A stretch of DNA of 64,000 nucleotides from Allorhodopirellula solitaria (GTDB lineage Bacteria > Planctomycetota > Planctomycetia > Pirellulales > Pirellulaceae): NCBI RefSeq assembly GCF_007859855.1, contig NZ_SJPK01000010.1, positions 124,001 to 188,000 of the forward strand, written 5' to 3'. The translations under genes and the position numbers were made by a program. The notes beneath the pieces were generated by a model. That model did no database searches. It was given only the letters and a program-made list of their open reading frames with translations, and was not told the origin of the DNA. This document shows, one piece after another, positions 9,176-17,910 of this stretch. Position 1 is the stretch's first letter, and each line of letters opens with the position of its first letter.

Positions 9176-9258
9176 ATTAGCCGGTGGGCGTTAGCCCCGG
9201 TTCCTTCAACGCTTCGCGTTTGGCGGCAGAAAACCGGGGCTAACGCCCACCGGCTAAT
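9176..9258. repeat. perfect 27-bp inverted repeat hairpin
   Basis: The arm at 9176-9202 (attagccggtgggcgttagc followed by cccggtt) is the exact reverse complement of 9232-9258, with a 29-base loop. This is a strong hairpin in DNA or RNA. It ends 33 bases from the premature stop of the DGPF gene at 9291, on that gene's downstream side. It could act as a terminator-like structure or be a mobile palindromic repeat. Confidence 0.85.
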
Positions 9259-9290
9259 TGAGTTATGCGGAAAAACTTCCCCAGACGTGC

Positions 9291-9527
9291 TTAGTAGCCG
9301 CCAAGTTGTTCGGTCGTTTTGGCAAACGGGCCGTCAATGATTTGTCGTTGCCCACTACGAATGCGGACACAGGTCGCAGGCGTTACCGAATGCAACGGAG
9401 ACGAGGCGCCCCACTTTCCTTGCGCTTCCAGTTCGTCGCAAATCTTCATGGAATCAAGCATGCACTCAGTCCGCTCGCCCTCGGTCCATCCATCCTCTGA
9501 GCCGTAGATCAGCAGCATGTATCTCAT
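9291..9527 (-). pseudogene. truncated YCII/DGPF-domain protein
   Basis: N-terminal part of a DGPF (YCII-related) protein, a small ferredoxin-like fold usually found beside a special class of ECF sigma factors. The 78-residue frame starts MRYMLLIYGSEDGW and reaches the hallmark DGPFAKTTEQLGGY, then stops. Family members normally continue for 30-50 residues, so the C-terminus is lost. The ATG at 9527 has a GGAGAG upstream and overlaps the DoxX stop by 4 bases (ATGA). The longer open frame up to 9923 only shadows DoxX. Possibly still expressed, but probably broken. Confidence 0.75.
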
Positions 9528-9943
9528 CTTCCGCTCTCCTTTGTTCCACGTTTGATCGGTTGGTTGGCGCAGGGTCCAAACGCCAACTTCAATATCTCTG
9601 ATCGTCGTAGTGCGATTCCGAGCCACGCGACGATCCCAATGATCAGTGGAAAGTACCACGGTTCGCCGACGCGAAAATGGGTGAGGATGGCTCCGCCGAG
9701 GTATCCCGTCATCAAGATGGCTCCCAGAAAAGACGTCCGCGGGATCAGGTAAATCAATGTCACGGTGATTTCCAGTGCAGCGATTGTGGGAATCAGTTCG
9801 AGAGGCAATCCAAGTTTCGCCATCATCTCGTCCTTGCCAGGGAAGTCGAAGAATTTCGGGATGCCGCTGGCGCCGATCATGAATAGTCCGACCAGCACGG
9901 TAAGCACCCAGCCAGTGGTCCACCGTTTTCTTGATACATGCAT
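9524..9943 (-). CDS. DoxX-like small membrane protein
   Basis: A 139-residue protein with about four membrane helices (WVLTVLVGLFMIGASGIPKF; IPTIAALEITVTLIYLI; LGAILMTGYLGGAILTHF; WYFPLIIGIVAWLGIAL). This fits the DoxX-like family, whose roles are poorly defined. Genes of this kind often travel with DGPF, SRPBCC and VOC genes, as here. The stop overlaps the start of the downstream DGPF fragment by 4 bases, so they were probably co-translated. It is the only complete gene in the 9.3-10.6 kb block. Confidence 0.8.
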   Translation of the reverse strand: MHVSRKRWTTGWVLTVLVGLFMIGASGIPKFFDFPGKDEMMAKLGLPLELIPTIAALEITVTLIYLIPRTSFLGAILMTGYLGGAILTHFRVGEPWYFPLIIGIVAWLGIALRRSEILKLAFGPCANQPIKRGTKESGR

Positions 9944-10050
9944 CTGTTGGTTCCTGTGCTTTCCTGATTAGATTTGCGGTTCTTCGCCGGCATGGGGTTG
10001 GGACAACGTTTGACCCACTGGATCGCTTGCTCCATCGAATCGACTTCCCA

Positions 10051-10293
10051 CTACCAATACCCAGCGATCAATTCTTTGGTTTCTGCGAAGGGTCCGTCGG
10101 TCAAAGTGCGTTTTGATCCGCTGAAATGAACTCGCACACCTTCATGACTGGGTTTCAAACCGTCGCCGGCTTTCATGATGCCTGCTTTGACGAGTTCTTC
10201 ATTGAACTTGCCCATCTCGGCCATCAATTGCTCGCTGGGCAGTTCACCTGCTTCAGAACTCTTGGCCGCTTTGACCATTACCATGACTCTCAT
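10051..10293 (-). pseudogene. YCII/DGPF-domain protein interrupted by an in-frame TAG
   Basis: The frame starts MRVMVMVKAAKSSEAGELP and contains the hallmark TDGPFAETKELIAGYW, then meets TAG at 10051-10053. The same frame continues past the stop with WEVDSMEQAIQWVKRCPNPM, which is what the family normally has after GYW. A single base change has therefore cut the protein. The continuation then runs into the DoxX gene region, so the final C-terminal residues are also missing. It is either a recent nonsense pseudogene or, less likely, a readthrough gene. It is the second DGPF copy in this block. Confidence 0.8.
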
Positions 10294-10296
10294 CGA

Positions 10297-10560
10297 CTAC
10301 TCTCCAGTTCGTTTGTTGAACGGTGGTTTTTGAATGTCTGCCTTACTCTTGCATGCTGCTGGGGTCCATCCAAAGCATCTCCCAGACATGGCCATCCAAA
10401 TCGGCGAGGCGACGGCATTGATCTCGTGAATTTTGCCGACGAATCCATATGGCGGCAACCAACGCGTCAAGGCGTCAGGGTCGAGGAAGGCCTTGTAGAC
10501 TCGCTCGGGCGGGGCTTTCAGCACGCGATGCAGTGTGACGGTATTGGAGGTAGCAGACAT
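10297..10560 (-). pseudogene. SRPBCC (AHSA1-like) N-terminus joined to a VOC-family C-terminus
   Basis: From ATG 10560 the first 50 or so residues (MSATSNTVTLHRVLKAPPER, then a WLPPYGFVGKIHEINA segment) match an activator-of-Hsp90-like SRPBCC protein. Sequence then jumps. In another minus frame the bases around 10340-10405 encode ADLDGHVWEMLWMDPSSM, then QE and a stop, which is how glyoxalase/VOC proteins typically end. A deletion has therefore joined two neighbouring genes out of frame. The in-frame product after the junction is not a known fold. It lies 3 bases from the DGPF gene at 10293. Confidence 0.75.
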
Positions 10561-10718
10561 GGAAAGGATTCTCATGTTTTGTGGTGGTTGTTTAATGGTT
10601 AGTCGAATCGGTTTCGCTCAAATCGACACCCCTCAAAAAAATCTGTTCAATGGTGGTCTGGGCGAGGTTTCGCCCCTGTGGATTCGACAGCATTCACGGG
10701 TGGGCTGACGTTGACGAA

Positions 10719-11411
10719 TCATGAAATATCACACTGGCGTTTTTCACTGTCGTAGTCATCGTGAAGTCGCCACCACCTGTATGGCTCACTCTGTGGCCAG
10801 CCTGTGGGTGAGTCCTCCCATTTTTCCTGCCGTCCGTATGGGGTCAGGTCAAGCAACCTAAAATTGGTGTCGAACAACTCGCCGCCCCGGTTCGTTGTGA
10901 AATAGGTGCGGTAGATACGATTGACGTCGTCACGAATGAAAACATTGGCGGCAAACCCCTTGCCGGCACCGAACGCATCGGCGAATCTTCGACCGGGATC
11001 GGTGTACCACGGCGCATTCCAGTTCATTCGCTGCTGCAATGCTGCGATCTCTGTTTGGGGGGCCGGGGAAGTAAAAACGAAAGTCGTGTCACGCGCATGG
11101 ACGTGGGCCAGGTTGTGCCCAATGTTGTCCATCACCATGGAACAGCCTTCGCAGGGAGCGACTCCCGGTTCCAGCATCGCACAGTAGGCGATCAATTGGC
11201 GACGGCCTTCGAACAGGCCGAGTAGGCTTGTGTTGCCGCCTGGCCCTTTAAACTCGAACTGCTCATTGACCTTGACCATTGGCAGCAGACGGCGTTTGGA
11301 AGCGAGTTTGTCGCCAGCGCGCGTGTGAGCTTTTTCGTGCTCCAGCAGTTCAGAGAGTGCTTGTTCCCACTTTTCGTTGGAAACGATGTCAGGCAGAGCG
11401 AGCTTAGTCAT
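10719..11411 (-). CDS. DUF899 (thioredoxin-like) family protein
   Basis: A 230-residue protein of the DUF899 family, which has a thioredoxin-like fold; the substrate is unknown. ATG at 11411 gives MTKLALPDIVSNEKWEQAL and has GGAG just upstream. The frame extends to 11447 but that start lacks support. Seen in the sequence: EHEKAHTRAGDKLASKRR, LLGLFEGRRQLIAYCAM, a CEGCSMVMD segment near residue 100 with two close cysteines, and PWYTDPGRRFADAFG. The C-terminal half has RWWRLHDDYD. Such genes often sit with DGPF, SRPBCC and VOC genes. It seems intact, unlike most of its neighbours. Confidence 0.85.
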   Translation of the reverse strand: MTKLALPDIVSNEKWEQALSELLEHEKAHTRAGDKLASKRRLLPMVKVNEQFEFKGPGGNTSLLGLFEGRRQLIAYCAMLEPGVAPCEGCSMVMDNIGHNLAHVHARDTTFVFTSPAPQTEIAALQQRMNWNAPWYTDPGRRFADAFGAGKGFAANVFIRDDVNRIYRTYFTTNRGGELFDTNFRLLDLTPYGRQEKWEDSPTGWPQSEPYRWWRLHDDYDSEKRQCDIS

Positions 11412-11657
11412 GGGATTCTCCTTCCACGGCAGTTTGACGTTCTTCATTCATCCAGGTGATTTCTTCGTTGGCGGCTCGAATCTCAAACGGCCCGGCGTTC
11501 AGCCCGGGATGATTCGACATCAAAGCAATTGCATGGTTTGACTCCCAAGTTCTCGTTTCCTCAGAACAGGACGTTTTCCGTTCCTTCAACAACTGGTCGA
11601 TCGGAGACAGACGAAATCGACAGGAGGCCGAAGAAGAAACGAGAAATTTGCGGCTTA

Positions 11658-11963
11658 TCCGACGGAAGCGTGCGCCCGAGGTTTTCAAGGCATGGCTCCC
11701 GTATCGAAGGATTTATTTGTGGGATGTGATTATCAATTTTAGACTGGCACTGCCGGGAGAAACGGAGCCGAGCTTTGCAGAGGTGCTGGCTTGGCGAGGG
11801 ATATCTCGGTCGCCAGCGTTTCCCTGCCAAAGCGGTACGCCAATGGTGTTGTCGGTCCCTGGCGAGCGTTTGTTCGTCAGGGACGCATTTTTGAACGATC
11901 ATCGGATACGAGAGCCATGCGTCAAAAAACCTTCCGCTGGGCTCTGCGCACGCTTCCGTCGGA
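11658..11963. repeat. inverted pair of dispersed-repeat copies with 18-bp perfect cores
   Basis: Plus strand 11658-11675 (tccgacggaagcgtgcgc) recurs exactly on the minus strand at 11946-11963. Similarity extends outward imperfectly: both copies continue with a gaggtttt/aaggtttt element and then catggctc(c/t)cgtatc, so each copy is about 55-65 bases. The two copies face each other across about 270 bases. They probably belong to a dispersed repeat family of this genome. Confidence 0.7.
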
Positions 11964-11993
11964 TGAACCATATTCGCCCGCCCTTCGTCGAAC

Positions 11994-12220
11994 TCACGCT
12001 TTCGCCTGCAATTCCAACAGCTTGGCCTCAAGGAATCGCCGCTCAGGCTCCTGCACAGCCAGCTCCAATGCACGGCGGTGCTACCGCTGCCTTGTCGAGT
12101 TGGCCTGTCTGGCGAAGCAACTCGCCTCTTGTGGAATGCAGCAGGTCCGTCAACGAAAGCACGATTCCAGAGTGAACGATCCTGAACTTCCAGCAGAATG
12201 ATATCGCCCTCGTTCGACAT
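11994..12220 (-). pseudogene. remnant of an ECF sigma factor of the DUF6596 (DGPF-linked) class
   Basis: Three minus-strand frames carry pieces of one protein. First comes GDIILLEVQDRSLWNRAFV, resembling the mid-domain LLEDQDRSRWDRA motif. After an apparent deletion comes LLHSTRGELLRQTGQLDKAA, resembling HAxRAELLRRLGR. One frame over is RRALELAVQEPERRFLEAKL followed by LELQAKA and a stop at 11994-11996, which is the usual C-terminal ending of these sigma factors. The N-terminal DNA-binding regions are gone. This sigma class is known to be encoded beside DGPF proteins, and two DGPF genes lie 2-3 kb away. Confidence 0.65.
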
Positions 12221-12351
12221 CCGCGTTTGCCGACGCGATTCGTACCTTCAATCGTAGACAAGTATGTTGCTCATACTCGCCACATAGGCGACACCGCAAA
12301 TTACCCTTTTTGGACGGCCACATCGAGATCATCGAGTCAGAGGGAATTGAA

Positions 12352-12383
<32 letters not shown>

Positions 12384-12424
12384 AGTCACGTCAGCGACGG
12401 TGCTCGCAATCGAAACCAGCCTCT

Positions 12425-12730
12425 ATGTCCGAGCAAACACCTGCCCCCGAACGACTCGACATTTAGCGGTTGGTATCGTCACGCTCGCGACCAATGGTTG
12501 CGTGCCGCACGATCGATTCCGCCCAACATTGCAAAGGGCAATGACAAACGAAGCCAGAAGGGTCGTGCCCGGCTTCTCGACATCGCACGCAGGTCCGCCT
12601 TGGAGTGTGCCAATATCCAAGACGTGCTGTTGAGGACCAACGGAATCAAAATGAAAGGCGATGCGGCAAGGAAAGCGATGCACTACCGGATCGTCGCGGG
12701 TGCTGACTCGAATGGCGATGTAATTCGATG
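12425..12730 (+). pseudogene. four-helix-bundle (S23 / 23S rRNA intervening sequence) protein, frameshifted
   Basis: Pieces of an S23-type four-helix-bundle protein lie in three plus frames. From ATG 12425 the frame reads MSEQTPAPERLDI and stops. The next frame has LAVGIVTLAT. The third has HARDQWLRAARSIPPNIAKG, then the helix RARLLDIARRSALECANIQD. The family normally reads QWLRASQSIPLNIAEGNGKR, followed by FLDIARGSALECAAIQDVL. At least two indels and loss of the C-terminal helix make it a pseudogene. S23 proteins are encoded inside rRNA intervening sequences and as free copies; their function is unsettled. Confidence 0.75.
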
Positions 12731-12789
12731 GTGTCGCGGAGTTCGGCGCGGAGTATCATGCTGGGATCGATTACGAGCACCGCTTCGCT

Positions 12790-12807
12790 GAGCACGAGCA
12801 CGAGCAT
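12790..12807. repeat. inverted hexamer array, gagcac-gagcac-gagcat
   Basis: Three copies (the last with one change) of gagcac, the reverse complement of the hexamer at 12354-12383. Both arrays are flanked by a matching ctgagcac/gtgctcag edge. Together they enclose about 400 bases holding the S23 pseudogene. Confidence 0.8.
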
Positions 12808-13008
12808 GACGCAAGCTAACCAGGTCGATCTGAGTCGCATCTGCTGGGCGAGAGGTCTATCAGTTCAGCGTCTCGGCCACCATCTGCTATTGCGATGCCG
12901 TGAAGCCCATGGCAACTCCGTTGGCAAAGTGCTCGCCCCTCTCTTTCTTCAACCCAAGGCTTTCAGAGGACCGCCCCCGTTGGGGCGAAAAGGCAGAACA
13001 AGACGAGC

Positions 13009-13611
13009 TTAGGTCAATGCGATCATTTCGATCGCTTCGGGCAGCGCCAAACACTCTTGCTCAAACACCCTCGCAGCCAAACTGTCGGGGGTATCGTCGG
13101 CGAGCACGGGGCAGGATCGTTGATGGACAATGGGACCGTTGTCGTACTCATTGTCAACGAAATGGACCGTGCATCCGGTGATCTTCACGCCCCGCTCGAT
13201 CACCGCCGCATGCACCCGGCTGCCGTACATGCCTTGGCCTCCGAAGGCGGGAAGGAGCGAGGGGTGAATATTGAGCACGCGGTTTTCGAACGCATGGGGT
13301 ATCAAAACGTGTTTGAGGAAGCCCGCCATGACGACGTATTCAATGCCTAACTCGCCGAGCGGGGCGAACATGGCTGCGCTGTACCCGTTGGCATCGGGAT
13401 AATCACGCTGGCGGATGATCTGGGTTTCAATACCCGCCTGTCTCGCAATCTCGACGCCGCGGACGTCGCTGCGGCTACTGATCACGATGCGAATGTCAAT
13501 CGGTAGTCCGTGCTGATCACGATGCTCGATCAAATTAGCCAACGTGCGGCCACTGCCGCTGAGGAACACGGCGATCGGGATCGTTTGGGAGCGGCTCGAC
13601 GCGGACATCAA
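13009..13611 (-). CDS. purN: phosphoribosylglycinamide formyltransferase
   Basis: Transfers a formyl group from 10-formyltetrahydrofolate to GAR in purine synthesis. The 200 residues show the phosphate-binding loop ([17 protein letters not shown]), the catalytic [12 protein letters not shown], and [18 protein letters not shown], where the family has the active-site Asp. ATG at 13611 overlaps the ileS stop by 4 bases (ATGA), so the two are translationally coupled. The substrate-loop sequence [11 protein letters not shown] differs from the E. coli KGLHTH version but fits divergent PurN proteins. Confidence 0.92.
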   Translation of the reverse strand: MMSASSRSQTIPIAVFLSGSGRTLANLIEHRDQHGLPIDIRIVISSRSDVRGVEIARQAGIETQIIRQRDYPDANGYSAAMFAPLGELGIEYVVMAGFLKHVLIPHAFENRVLNIHPSLLPAFGGQGMYGSRVHAAVIERGVKITGCTVHFVDNEYDNGPIVHQRSCPVLADDTPDSLAARVFEQECLALPEAIEMIALT

Positions 13612-16600
13612 TCATTTACCCTGGTTACAAACAGTTCGCCATTCTCGATCTCGACTGCCTCGACACTCGGCAGCCCATCCATCACAAGCTGACGAGCCAA
13701 AGTCTCTTGGCAGATCATCTCGCGATGACATTCGATCGCCTTGCGGATGTCGGCGTCTTCGGTGACCACACCGACTTCGATTTGATCAGTGTATTCGCAG
13801 CCGATCTCTTTTCTTTGGCTCTGGATCGCCCGAATCAAGTCCTTGGCGATGCCTTCGCGGCGAAGCTCCTCGGTGACCTCGGTATTGAGAACGACCACGC
13901 AAGAGGCGCCCTGGGCGGCGGCCCAACCCTCGCGTGCCTGCAATCGCACCTCGATGTCGTCGCTGTCGAGTTCCAACGTGCTGCCGTCGGGCAGCGATAA
14001 CGAAACCGTGCCGGTCGTCTGCAGCTGGCTGAGCAGTTCATTCCCATCGGCTTCGCCGAGCAGCTTTTTGACAGCCGGAATCTGCTTGCCCACCTTCGGC
14101 CCGAGCCGTTTGAAATTCGGTACCACGCTGTACTGCACATAGTCGCCACCGTCGGTGGTGTAGGCGACCGATTTGACGTTGAGTTCTTCCCGCACGAGCG
14201 AATCGTGTGATTGCAACCAAGCGATCTGGGTGTCCTCGCTCAACACCACCTCGACTGCCGCGAGCGGTAGGCGAACCTTGAGTTTGGCATCGGCGCGAGC
14301 GGCCCGTCCCAGCGATGCGATCTCACGGAGCACCTTCATTGAAGTCGACAACTGCGTGTCGACGCGTGTCTCATCCGATGCGGGATAGTCGCACAAATGA
14401 ACGCTGGCGAGGACCCGATCACCGAACGGGCGCGTGAGTTCCTGCCACAGTCGCTCGGCCAGAAACGGAACGAATGGAGCGATCAGCTTGGTGAGCTGGA
14501 CGAGGACTTCATACAGTGTCCAATACGCATCATGCTTGTCAGCGGACTGGGAATCCTTCGCCCAAAACCGGTCACGGCTGCGGCGGACATACCAATTGCT
14601 CAACCCATCGAGCAGCGAAGTGATCGCAGCACAGGCGTTGTAGTTGTCGAGACGATCCATGCGATCGGTGATCGTGCCAATGGCCACGTTTAGCTCCGAG
14701 AGGATCCAACGATCGATTTCACTGCGCTGCGAAGCCGGTCGATAGGTCGGTGCCGAGGCAAGGCTTTCGGGGGTCAGTTGATCGTCGGCGTCGGTGGCCG
14801 TGGTGGGATCGAAACCATCGATCTCGGCATAGATCGTGAAGAAGCTGAATGTGTTCCAAAGCCGCAACAGGAACTCGGGGATGGAGTCGCGGATCGCGCT
14901 GTCGGAATAGATGATCGAATTCCACGGAGCTTGATTGGCGAAGAAGTACCAACGCATCGCATCGGCGCCGTAGCGGTCAAAGATCTCCGAGGGGCTGCGG
15001 TAGTTCCGCAACTGCTTGGACATCTTGCCGGTCTTCTTAGTGAAAGACAGTCCCGCATGCTCGGCAGTTTCCTCCTGCGTCAGCGCGACCACCTTCTTGC
15101 CGTCTTCGTCCGTCGCCTCGAACCACTGTGACAGCATCAAGCCGAGCACGATGCAGTTGCGATAAGGATGGGGGTAGGCCTGCTCGGAGCGCCGGTCGGC
15201 GAGTTGGGTCGATGCGCCAGCGGAACCGCTCGGTGCCCCTGCAGAACCGCTGGCTGCCGAATCACTCACATCGATCGACGCTCCCTCGCCGAACAACATC
15301 GTACTGATCGCCAATTGGCTGTAGAACCAACCTCGGGTTTGGTCGATCGCTTCGCTGATGAAATCGGCAGGAAACTGTTCGGCGAATTGATCGGCGTTCT
15401 GGTGTGGCCACCCCCACTGAGCAAACGGCATCGCGCCGCTGTCGTACCAGCAATCGATCACCTCGCTGACGCGTTTCATCCGCGCACCTTCGGCGAATGG
15501 CGACGCGTAGGTGACCGCGTCGATATACGGCTTATGCACACAGAGATCATCGGCCAATTCCGGATTGGCTCGCTTGGCTTCCTCCCAGACCTCGGTTCCC
15601 TGCACGTCCGGTTTCGCCAGCACCTCATCGTAGCTGCAGACCGCTTCCATTCTGCCGGTCGTTTCGCAAACCCAGATCGGCAGCGGCGTACCCCAGTATC
15701 GTTCGCGTGAGAGCGCCCAATCGACGTTGCTGTCGAGGAAATTCCCAAACCGTCCGTCACGGATGTGCTCGGGCTGCCATCCGATCTGCGAGTTGTTCTT
15801 CAACATCAGATCGCGGAACTGGGTCGTGCGGATGAACCAGCTCTCGCGCGGGTACTGGATCAGTGGATCCTGGTCCGCCCGCCAGCAGAACGGATAATCG
15901 TGCAAGTACTGTTCTTGGTAGAGCAGTTTGCCGCCGTCGCGAAGCTGCCGCGTGAGTGCCTTGTCAGCCGACTTCACCCATTCGCCTTCCATCTCGGGAA
16001 ACTCAGCAGTGAATTTTCCGTCGGGGCCAACGGCGCACAACAGGTCAGGGGCTTCGCCCTCGGCGAATCGGCTGCGTTGCTCACTGAACACCTCGTAATC
16101 CACTTCGCCAAAGGCCGGCGCCAGGTGCACCAGGCCGCTACCGGAATCCGTCGTGACAAAATCCGCCGCGACGACCCGCCAATACCAATGTTCTTGACCA
16201 CCTGATTTCAGCGCACCCTGTGGATCGCTCAACCGATCGTGGTAGTCGGCGAAGGGGGGTTCGTAGCGACGGCCGACCAGCGATGCACCGGAGACGGTCT
16301 CGACGACGTTCAATTCGCGTTTCATCTTGGCCGCGAGGGTTTCGACAAGGGCTGCGGCGAGCACGAACTGTTCGCCCGTTTCGCCGTCCTCGACGACCGC
16401 ATAGTTCAGGTCCGCTTTCACCGCCGCATACATGTTGCTGGGCAGGGTCCAGGGCGTCGTGGTCCACACAACGAGCGATCGTTTAGGGGCGGCGTCCGAC
16501 GCGGCGATCAACGGGAAGAGCACATACACGCTGGGGTCGGCCACCTCGCGATACCCCTGGCCGACTTCACCGGCAGACAACGCGGTGCCGCCCTGAGCCC

Positions 16601-17207
16601 ACCACCACACGATCTTGTGCCCCTGATAGAGCAATCCGCGATCGAACAGATTCTTCAGGCTCCACCACACGCTCTCGACGTAGGATTGACGGTAGGTCAC
16701 GTACGCCTCGCCGAGATCGACCCAAAAGCCGAGCCGGCGGGTGAGCGTCTCCCACTGCTGCATGTATCGCCACACACTCTGTTGGCACTTCTGGATGAAG
16801 GGTTCGACCCCGTATTCTTCGATCTCCTCTTTCGAGTGAATTCCGAGTGCTTTACCGACCTCCACCTCGACGGGCAATCCGTGGGTATCCCAGCCCGCTT
16901 TGCGTTCACACCGGTAGCCCCGCATCGTTTTATAGCGAGGAAAAACGTCCTTGATCGCCCGGGTCAAGCAGTGGCCTGGGTGCGGCATCCCGTTCGCTGT
17001 GGGTGGTCCCTCGAAGAAAACGAAGGTGGGCGCGTCGGCCCGTCGAGCCAGCGATTTCTCGTAAATTTGCTGCTCATCCCAAAATGCCAGCACCTCTTCT
17101 TCGAGCGCGGGAAAAGAAGGGCTCGCCGCAGCGGCGCGAAACGCCTTTTCCGCAGCCGATGGGGTGGGATCAGTGGAAGAGGGAGCAGGGCCGGGTTTCG
17201 CGGACAT
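13608..17207 (-). CDS. ileS: isoleucyl-tRNA synthetase, long eukaryote-like (IleRS2) form
   Basis: Charges tRNA-Ile with isoleucine. At 1199 residues it is longer than most bacterial IleRS (about 930). The class I signatures are [15 protein letters not shown] (HxGH) near residue 75 and [10 protein letters not shown] (KMSKS variant ending in Gln) near 720. The CP1 editing region carries [16 protein letters not shown]. There is no obvious C-terminal zinc-finger cluster. A Ser/Ala/Gly-rich low-complexity insertion ([17 protein letters not shown]) sits near residue 655. These features point to the IleRS2 lineage, which tends to resist mupirocin (inference). purN follows with a 4-base overlap. Confidence 0.95.
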   Translation of the reverse strand: MSAKPGPAPSSTDPTPSAAEKAFRAAAASPSFPALEEEVLAFWDEQQIYEKSLARRADAPTFVFFEGPPTANGMPHPGHCLTRAIKDVFPRYKTMRGYRCERKAGWDTHGLPVEVEVGKALGIHSKEEIEEYGVEPFIQKCQQSVWRYMQQWETLTRRLGFWVDLGEAYVTYRQSYVESVWWSLKNLFDRGLLYQGHKIVWWWAQGGTALSAGEVGQGYREVADPSVYVLFPLIAASDAAPKRSLVVWTTTPWTLPSNMYAAVKADLNYAVVEDGETGEQFVLAAALVETLAAKMKRELNVVETVSGASLVGRRYEPPFADYHDRLSDPQGALKSGGQEHWYWRVVAADFVTTDSGSGLVHLAPAFGEVDYEVFSEQRSRFAEGEAPDLLCAVGPDGKFTAEFPEMEGEWVKSADKALTRQLRDGGKLLYQEQYLHDYPFCWRADQDPLIQYPRESWFIRTTQFRDLMLKNNSQIGWQPEHIRDGRFGNFLDSNVDWALSRERYWGTPLPIWVCETTGRMEAVCSYDEVLAKPDVQGTEVWEEAKRANPELADDLCVHKPYIDAVTYASPFAEGARMKRVSEVIDCWYDSGAMPFAQWGWPHQNADQFAEQFPADFISEAIDQTRGWFYSQLAISTMLFGEGASIDVSDSAASGSAGAPSGSAGASTQLADRRSEQAYPHPYRNCIVLGLMLSQWFEATDEDGKKVVALTQEETAEHAGLSFTKKTGKMSKQLRNYRSPSEIFDRYGADAMRWYFFANQAPWNSIIYSDSAIRDSIPEFLLRLWNTFSFFTIYAEIDGFDPTTATDADDQLTPESLASAPTYRPASQRSEIDRWILSELNVAIGTITDRMDRLDNYNACAAITSLLDGLSNWYVRRSRDRFWAKDSQSADKHDAYWTLYEVLVQLTKLIAPFVPFLAERLWQELTRPFGDRVLASVHLCDYPASDETRVDTQLSTSMKVLREIASLGRAARADAKLKVRLPLAAVEVVLSEDTQIAWLQSHDSLVREELNVKSVAYTTDGGDYVQYSVVPNFKRLGPKVGKQIPAVKKLLGEADGNELLSQLQTTGTVSLSLPDGSTLELDSDDIEVRLQAREGWAAAQGASCVVVLNTEVTEELRREGIAKDLIRAIQSQRKEIGCEYTDQIEVGVVTEDADIRKAIECHREMICQETLARQLVMDGLPSVEAVEIENGELFVTRVND

Positions 17208-17340
17208 CGAAAACCAAAACGTAGAGGAACCAGGACGGAAATGGAGTATCTAGCAGGACTCCAAAGCAACACTTTAGGTTCTCCGCGACTTTTTCCCCAG
17301 CCCCGATCGTTTTCGCGTCGCCAATGGAACAATTCGGCGT

Positions 17341-17375
17341 GTTGTCACGCCGGGGACTGCGTTGTCACGCCGGGG
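17341..17375. repeat. 20-bp tandem duplication at the coaD 3' end
   Basis: The 15-mer gttgtcacgccgggg occurs at 17341-17355 and again at 17361-17375. The second copy contains the coaD stop codon. This looks like a small slippage or duplication event in the coaD-ileS gap. Confidence 0.8.
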
Positions 17376-17910
17376 TACGTAGCTTCGTGCGGATCGCCGC
17401 GACGACCTCGCGGGGGACAAATTTGGCGAGATGGTCATCATCGTCGCTGATCATCGCAATCTGCTTGAGCAACGAGCTGCTGACGTGGGCAAACCGCTCG
17501 TCAGCCATCAGAAACACGGTCTCGATGGCGGGATCGAGCTGCCGGTTGGCCATCAGCATGGTGAACTCGCCCGCGATATCCGTCAGCGGGCGGATCCCCC
17601 GGACCATCACACCGGACCCGAGCGAGCGCACAAAGTCGACCGCGAGCGTATCGAATGTTTCGACACGAACATTGGGGAGCTCACGGGTGACTTCCGAAAC
17701 CAGCTCGACACGTTCGTTGATATCGAAAAGCGGTCGCTTGTCAGCATTGATACCGATGCCGACGACGAGCGTTTGAAAAATCTTCGACGCGCGCTCAATG
17801 ATATGCAGATGGCCCGAGGTGATCGGATCGAACGATCCCGTGTACACCGCGATGCGGTGAGAGAGTTCGCTGCGGTCCGAACGCGACTCAGTGGGGATGG
17901 AGTCAGACAA
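17365..17910 (-). CDS. coaD: phosphopantetheine adenylyltransferase
   Basis: Penultimate step of coenzyme A synthesis: ATP plus 4'-phosphopantetheine gives dephospho-CoA. The nucleotidyltransferase motifs are VYTGSFDPITSGHLHII (T/HxGH) near residue 25, PLFDINERVELV, and VSSSLLKQIAMI in place of ISSTxxR. The 181 residues include about 18 extra N-terminal residues compared with E. coli. A shorter start cannot be excluded. The start overlaps the aminotransferase stop by 8 bases, so it belongs to the trpB operon. Confidence 0.94.
   Translation of the reverse strand: MSDSIPTESRSDRSELSHRIAVYTGSFDPITSGHLHIIERASKIFQTLVVGIGINADKRPLFDINERVELVSEVTRELPNVRVETFDTLAVDFVRSLGSGVMVRGIRPLTDIAGEFTMLMANRQLDPAIETVFLMADERFAHVSSSLLKQIAMISDDDDHLAKFVPREVVAAIRTKLRTPA

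Larger units (their letters stand above)
8748..9290. other. 543-base stretch without an intact gene
   Basis: Lies between the TolC-family gene and a truncated DGPF gene. It holds a group II intron tail (8861-9111, minus) and a perfect 27-bp inverted repeat (9176-9258). No other coding frame looks real. It reads as an insertion graveyard at the edge of the decayed block that runs to about 13.0 kb. Confidence 0.7.

Noticed and set aside
11648-12175. 175-codon plus frame across the same region
   Set aside because: It crosses both facing repeat copies and the antisense side of the sigma remnant; no recognisable domain.
11561-12220. 219-codon minus frame across the decayed region
   Set aside because: Only its first 20 or so residues resemble a known protein (sigma remnant). 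The rest runs through repeats and other-frame debris.
16239-17450. 403-codon plus frame opposite ileS
   Set aside because: Antisense shadow of a highly conserved gene in GC-rich sequence.
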